This document shows positions 62,801 through 64,000 of a stretch of 64,000 nucleotides of DNA, one piece after another. The notes below the pieces were generated by a model. The model ran no database searches. It saw only the letters and a list, made by a program, of their open reading frames with translations, and was not told where the DNA came from. Position 1 is the stretch's first letter; the number at the start of each line of letters is the position of its first letter. The DNA is from Pomacea canaliculata. Lineage: Eukaryota; Mollusca; Gastropoda; Architaenioglossa; Ampullariidae. The stretch lies in contig NC_037603.1 of the NCBI RefSeq assembly GCF_003073045.1, positions 15,816,192 to 15,880,191 on the forward strand. The letters run 5' to 3'. Made by a program: the position numbers and the translations under genes.

Positions 62801-63903
62801 ATAAACAGCATGTAATAAATCGCTCATTTCAAAAGATAACCTACTAGATAATTACATTTTCTTATCATGTCTCCACACATATACTAAAAGGACTTGTGTG
62901 GATTCCTGTCCTGAAAAAAAATCTTAGAAATATCTAAAGATAAAATGTCCTAGGTCTTGTCTTCCTGAAAGCCTTTGCCTTTTATTGCTTTTTTAAAAAA
63001 TACATATTTATTTTGTCCTGACCTTATGTGGGCCTGTCTCTACTGGAGTAAATGAGCTATGGCCTATCTTTCCTATCCAGCTGATTCGGACTTGAGGATT
63101 TGAATTTGGTCCCTTCATCACAGCCCGGATATCATCTGGTGAACCCTCTTCCAAATGAATTTGGAAAGATTTCTGCCAAAGAATTATTAGCTTAGAAAAT
63201 GAAGTTGAAGTTATAAAAGGCATGATATTTGTAAACAAAATTAACTACTAACCAATGTGTCAACAAAAGAGCTAATACCTGCAAAATATTAAAATATTAG
63301 TTACAGTCAAATACAATTGCAGTACATGTTATCCAACATCATGTACAAAGTCCTCACCACAGAAAGGTAGATAAACCTGGTTTGTTAGTTCTGCCTAAGT
63401 GTCTACTTAATGGTCAGCTGTCTGAAGATCTATTTCTAGCTTATAGCCTATGCCTAAAAATGCATACCACAATAAAAGGGAGGAAAATATACCCGAACAG
63501 TAAACTGCTAGTGTATAATATAATTAAAATCATAATGATTATAAAGAAAATAAAGATTTGTGTCTTATTTTATTGCAATCCCAACATGTATAATTATTGC
63601 TAATCATGAAAATAATTGTTTGAATAACTTAATTGATTCTGTTTCAAAATCCCTTCCAATTTAACAAAACCCTTGCCACAAAAAAATCCTTGCCACTTAA
63701 GCAAAATGTTCTTACTTCTTGTCCCACATGTGCATTTTCCAGGTGTCCACTAAAGGAAGCAGACACCAGTGAGATTTTCACAGGCCTGAACTTTGTGTAG
63801 TGAGCTGCATAAGCCATGATACCCAGATGCTCCACTTCTGGATCAGCCATTTCCTGTGCACCGAAAATCGGCTCAATTCCCAAGCGTTTGCCACCATCAA
63901 GAC
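23225..63903 (-). CDS. jbug: Filamin, jitterbug type (long isoform; 5' end outside window)
   Basis: Filamins are cytoplasmic actin cross-linkers: N-terminal calponin-homology (CH) domains bind F-actin, and a rod of Ig-like repeats spaces, dimerises and binds membrane and signalling partners. Here 43 constitutive exons, all checked for frame and splice sites, encode 2094 residues to the TAG at 23225. The first exon in the window ends a CH domain (MADPEVEHLG, IMAYAA). About 22 filamin repeats follow, each marked by a GSPF/GCPF-type boundary and most by an aromatic-x-P strand (YTP, FTP). The IDTSAAG-, VDASSAGKG- and IDASQAGSGN-type repeat starts and this CH sequence match the jitterbug subfamily better than the cheerio/FLNA subfamily. 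Most introns are phase 1. Individual exon blocks are listed separately. The upstream CH domains should lie beyond position 64000. Confidence 0.93.
24531..26201 (-). CDS. jbug: Filamin exons 39-42: C-terminal repeats
   Basis: Exons 26201-26022 (180 nt), 25791-25628 (164), 25035-24918 (118) and 24680-24531 (150). The segments are NSPFHGFAVGGGADAS, SGRGLKEATVREEAEF, GSPFKVNVIGAVHPDK, IDTRKAGPG and EAGRHVLQVKYGGEHV. These repeats are closer to the classical filamin consensus than those of the quartet rod. The 40/41 junction is phase 0. Confidence 0.92.
26574..28265 (-). CDS. jbug: Filamin exons 35-38: start of the shared C-terminal part
   Basis: Exons 28265-28122 (144 nt), 27827-27702 (126), 27208-27062 (147) and 26678-26574 (105). 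The segments are CPFTQEVSEGVLPPAY, GPNSIAKCSIDPQPDG, GSPFHPKVVCARKVQV and GKMTAEVKGPGGLLPV. Exon 35 is the acceptor for both exon 33 (long isoform) and exon 34 (short isoform). From here the quartet exon pattern stops and exon sizes vary. Confidence 0.92.
28428..28602. mobile_element. 175-bp MITE, copy 1
   Basis: Termini CAGGGCTTCTGCT / AGCAGAAGCCCTG (13 bp, perfect inverted repeat), flanked on both sides by CTACT, a 5-bp target duplication. Identical in length to copy 2 at 59618-59792, which is in inverse orientation. The minus strand holds one unbroken frame across the element (AKFFGVPGTPSSDF...YCTQFFA). It lies in the intron left of exon 34, between it and exon 35. Confidence 0.85.
29320..29514. 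mobile_element. 195-bp hAT-like MITE
   Basis: Ends CAGGGGTACCCAACCTTCGG and CAGTGGGCCCAATCTTTTC (read inward), flanked by TTCTTGGA / TTCTAAGA (6 of 8 match), fitting the 8-bp target duplication of hAT transposons. Interior GGCCTGCGGGCCATATCCGG and GCGGCCCTCATG are typical of this widespread non-autonomous type. It lies just downstream of exon 34, in its intron. Confidence 0.75.
29661..32055 (-). CDS. Alternative first exon of a short filamin isoform (798 aa)
   Basis: One large exon, ATG at 32055, donor CCCAG/GTAGGA at 29661. It leaves one base that completes a Gly codon with exon 35, exactly as exon 33 does. Spliced to exons 35-44 it gives a 1321-residue protein. An in-frame stop lies just upstream of the open frame and no good acceptor precedes the ATG, so a first exon fits better than a cassette. 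The 798 residues are Ser/Thr-rich and look mostly disordered. They include a short N-terminal helix (MTSAQDKAETIINDL), DIYATV (110-115), SPPPSP (181-186), a predicted coiled coil near 210-235 (YNELVKELEQVLEKR), DIYDSL (334-339), His-rich (444-460) and Lys/Arg-rich (551-580, 611-633) patches, and a duplicated LPNxHKA motif (672-681, 735-744). I recognise no named domain. Confidence 0.85.
32150..32176 (-). promoter_or_regulatory. Upstream ORF with optimal Kozak context
   Basis: ATG in GCCGCCATGG followed by seven codons and TAG (MDCRPQDC), about 95 bases before the ATG of the 798-residue exon and in another frame. If the transcript starts upstream, this uORF should reduce or regulate initiation at the main start. 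Confidence 0.5.
32300..33200 (-). promoter_or_regulatory. Candidate internal promoter of the short filamin isoform
   Basis: The DNA upstream of the alternative first exon is richer in G+C and CpG than the surrounding introns. It holds TGACGTCACGTGACC (32424-32438), a full CRE palindrome overlapping an E-box (CACGTG, 32430-32435). No TATA box was identified with confidence. The start site is not determined. Confidence 0.45.
33201..36578. other. Filamin intron (between exons 33 and 34/35), no further exon seen
   Basis: A GGT-rich stretch lies at about 33262-33285, and a degenerate CACAATCATAC-type tandem repeat lies next to exon 33 (listed separately). Open frames here are short, unlinked to splice sites and not recognisable. 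Confidence 0.5.
36090..36460. repeat. Degenerate tandem repeat, CACAATCATAC-type units
   Basis: More than ten imperfect units of roughly 20-25 bp with the core CCACACAATCATACA, in the intron just left of filamin exon 33. Confidence 0.6.
36579..37666 (-). CDS. jbug: Filamin exons 31-33: rod module 8
   Basis: Exons 37666-37583 (84 nt), 37095-36958 (138) and 36755-36579 (177). The segments are PTGEQLASRLVQQTDG, GSPFYIEVFDVSKIRV and VDTSHAGKCEQIVRV, ending NNIEFPG with the Gly codon split. The long isoform then continues in exon 35 (CPFTQEV), completing the fourth position of the quartet (144 nt). Confidence 0.92.
37667..40516 (-). other. Filamin intron 30
   Basis: No filamin exon. The only coding-like content is on the opposite strand, 39927-40440 (listed separately). 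Confidence 0.5.
39927..40440 (+). pseudogene. Coding-like segment nested in a filamin intron, frame-broken
   Basis: On the plus strand, opposite to filamin, a frame from 39942 reads TEENQKQFLFHVHSSIFSEQ. After a frame change near 40020 another reads PAPDNPSLSLDIADYLQHSK and KAEHHAYKYMQENGWLCAKL. The second part has the composition of a genuine globular protein, unlike the surrounding AT-rich intron. An acceptor-like TTTTCCACAG precedes it. I do not recognise the family. It may be a decayed retrocopy, or an exon of a nested gene; one broken segment is all that can be seen. Confidence 0.35.
40517..41801 (-). CDS. jbug: Filamin exons 28-30: rod module 7, fused first exon
   Basis: Exons 41801-41580 (222 nt), 41320-41147 (174) and 40681-40517 (165). 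The 222-nt exon equals 84+138, so one intron present in the sister modules is absent here. The segments are GPSGNHIPCGISRKGH, GSPFTCEAYDPSRVRI, IDTSAAGVGDLEAVV and GCPLIINVEDELPTF. Exon 30 is longer than its sisters and its donor (GAAG/GTTGCC) is weak, so its exact end is less sure. Confidence 0.88.
42444..43773 (-). CDS. jbug: Filamin exons 24-27: rod module 6
   Basis: Exons 43773-43690 (84 nt), 43288-43151 (138), 42936-42763 (174) and 42590-42444 (147), equal in size to module 4. The segments are SPSGHDVPVRITGNPH, GSPFDVEIFDPALVRV, MDSSLAGQGRVEAEV and GSPYHLDVVDSSSISI. A CA microsatellite lies in the intron just left of the second exon. Confidence 0.93.
43104..43124. repeat. CA microsatellite
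   Basis: About ten AC units in the filamin intron between exons 25 and 26. Confidence 0.9.
44052..45725 (-). CDS. jbug: Filamin exons 20-23: rod module 5, shifted intron
   Basis: Exons 45725-45642 (84 nt), 45249-45112 (138), 44797-44658 (140) and 44232-44052 (181). The last two sum to 321 nt, the same as 174+147 in sister modules, but the intron lies 34 nt earlier and is phase 0 (RPVRHK/VNITFNGEQ). The segments are GPDGRHVPTRLQDSG, GSPYTSQVFDSSLVKI, LDANSAGDGNLEIHV and GSPFTCDVIDTENLAL. Confidence 0.92.
44861..44887. repeat. AAT/GAT trinucleotide microsatellite
   Basis: Five AAT units followed by GAT units in a filamin intron, right of exon 22. Confidence 0.85.
46265..47686 (-). CDS. jbug: Filamin exons 16-19: rod module 4
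   Basis: Exons 47686-47603 (84 nt), 47331-47194 (138), 46884-46711 (174) and 46411-46265 (147). Contains PSGQKVPVKISNQGSS, GCPFKAKTFDPRKVKV, VDAATAGEGTMEIAI and GSPFYIDFLDASQM. The exon sizes match the module consensus exactly. Confidence 0.93.
47687..49879 (-). other. Filamin intron 15
   Basis: AT-rich, no additional filamin exon and no mobile element recognised. Confidence 0.5.
49880..51631 (-). CDS. jbug: Filamin exons 12-15: rod module 3
   Basis: Exons 51631-51548 (84 nt), 51070-50933 (138), 50410-50243 (168) and 50020-49880 (141). The segments are GPEGEHVPHQSSTDAS, GSPFVAKAYNTKSIAV, IDVRKAGEGQLQIMV and GSPFTCHCSELETS. The last exon lacks the usual D-x-S-x-V start and keeps little of the consensus, so this repeat is degenerate. 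Its final T joins GT of the next exon to give Cys where other modules have Gly. Confidence 0.9.
52504..52663. repeat. Tandem repeat, about 71-bp unit
   Basis: Two clear copies (52546-52592 and 52617-52663) share AATCTGGAACCAGTCT-CAGTAATTA-ACTGC, with a more diverged copy before them starting at 52504. Confidence 0.65.
52893..52914. repeat. Poly-A run
   Basis: Uninterrupted run of 22 A, preceded by a purine-rich stretch, in filamin intron 11. Confidence 0.9.
53307..53430. repeat. Tandem repeat, about 25-bp unit
   Basis: Imperfect units of GGTGAACAACAAATACTGTA, at least three, in filamin intron 11. Confidence 0.6.
54309..55801 (-). CDS. jbug: Filamin exons 8-11: rod module 2
   Basis: Exons 55801-55718 (84 nt), 55355-55215 (141), 54862-54695 (168) and 54455-54309 (147). 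It starts GPGGTKMPTKIRQKDS; the boundaries are GSPFTCKA and GSPWKVKI, with IDASQAGSGNIEIRV between. The last exon has TIICGDAPTELVTVQITG before the phase-1 junction. The Trp in GSPW is unusual within this gene. Confidence 0.93.
55802..60813 (-). other. Filamin intron 7 (5 kb)
   Basis: The longest confirmed intron in the long isoform after the exon 33-35 gap. It holds MITE copy 2. No additional filamin exon was found; a GSQGTGF frame near 58700 was tested and rejected because its phase does not fit. Confidence 0.6.
59618..59792. mobile_element. 175-bp MITE, copy 2
   Basis: Same 13-bp ends as copy 1, flanked by CTATT on both sides. The frame that is open in copy 1 is interrupted here by stops. 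It lies in the 5-kb filamin intron between exons 7 and 8. Confidence 0.85.
60814..62338 (-). CDS. jbug: Filamin exons 4-7: rod module 1
   Basis: Exons 62338-62209 (130 nt), 61841-61704 (138), 61543-61370 (174) and 60960-60814 (147). The module begins VDASSAGKGDVQMEARSPSG, has repeat boundaries GSPFTVNV and GSPYTLDI, and ends in VNVDIV, where a Gly codon is split by the next intron. Exon 4 is longer than the first exon of later modules and starts in phase 0, as expected for the edge unit of a tandem array. Confidence 0.92.
62458..63903 (-). CDS. jbug: Filamin exons 1-3 in window: end of CH domain, first repeat
   Basis: Exons 63903-63716, 63172-63023 and 62586-62458. The first starts in phase 2 with LDGGKRLGIEPIFGAQEM and MADPEVEHLGIMAYAA, the last helices of an actin-binding CH domain, then passes into TKFRPVKISLVSASF, the first Ig-like strand region. 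Exon 2 continues the repeat (SSFTPVETGPHK). Exon 3 closes it (SISGCPVNFQV) and opens the next (SDPSRVVCHPPERCALG). The junctions after exons 1, 2 and 3 are phase 0, unlike the phase-1 rod. Confidence 0.9.
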
Positions 63904-64000
63904 CTATGCAAAGATATGACATCAATAAACAATAATTTAAAATGATCTTTTACAGCCAATCAATTTCTACCATATTTTATCTATTTTCAAACTGAGGAAA

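Overview
The window is intron-rich, AT-rich animal nuclear DNA: long introns, GT-AG splice junctions, AATAAA signals, a tRNA-derived SINE and small DNA transposons. The main gene is a filamin of the jitterbug type, a form known from invertebrates. With the style of the zinc-finger genes this suggests an invertebrate bilaterian, most likely a mollusc. That taxonomic call is an inference from gene content, not from any search.

Left part (about 3.4-19.9 kb): two paralogous C2H2 zinc-finger genes lie head to head. Gene A (minus, CDS 8832 to 4223) encodes 617 residues with 8 zinc fingers. Gene B (plus, CDS 10710 to 19540) encodes 667 residues with 13 fingers. Both start with the same exon series: an acidic/Ala-rich N-terminal exon, a 194-nt exon with a conserved FDxW...IG...ND(T)(E/D)IA-FL block, and an exon opening with a CxxC-x7-CxxC knuckle. 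Each seems to have a non-coding first exon, and these exons point away from a roughly 460-bp region carrying ETS-type sites. Gene B also holds four extra exons (13438-15707) between its N-terminal module and its finger exon. They stay in frame, end in their own stop codon and encode a cysteine/histidine-rich domain, so the gene can produce two very different proteins from shared N-terminal exons.

Middle spacer (about 19.9-23.2 kb): the convergent 3' region between gene B and filamin. It holds a strong 29-bp-arm hairpin, a SINE copy and a 765-bp terminal-inverted-repeat element.

Right part (23.2-63.9 kb, minus strand): 43 constitutive coding exons of the filamin gene, from the end of a calponin-homology domain at the window edge to the natural stop at 23225. 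That is 2094 residues and about 22 filamin Ig repeats in the window. Most of the rod is built from an exon quartet (84/138/174/147 nt) encoding two Ig repeats, repeated about eight times with small changes. In the intron between exons 33 and 35 lies a 2395-nt exon encoding a 798-residue, mostly disordered protein segment with its own ATG. Its donor phase fits exon 35, so an internal promoter could produce a 1321-residue short filamin: a new N-terminal region plus about five C-terminal Ig repeats. This predicted isoform, its uORF and its candidate CRE/E-box promoter are the most interesting part of the window. Two inverted copies of a 175-bp MITE and one hAT-like MITE sit in filamin introns.
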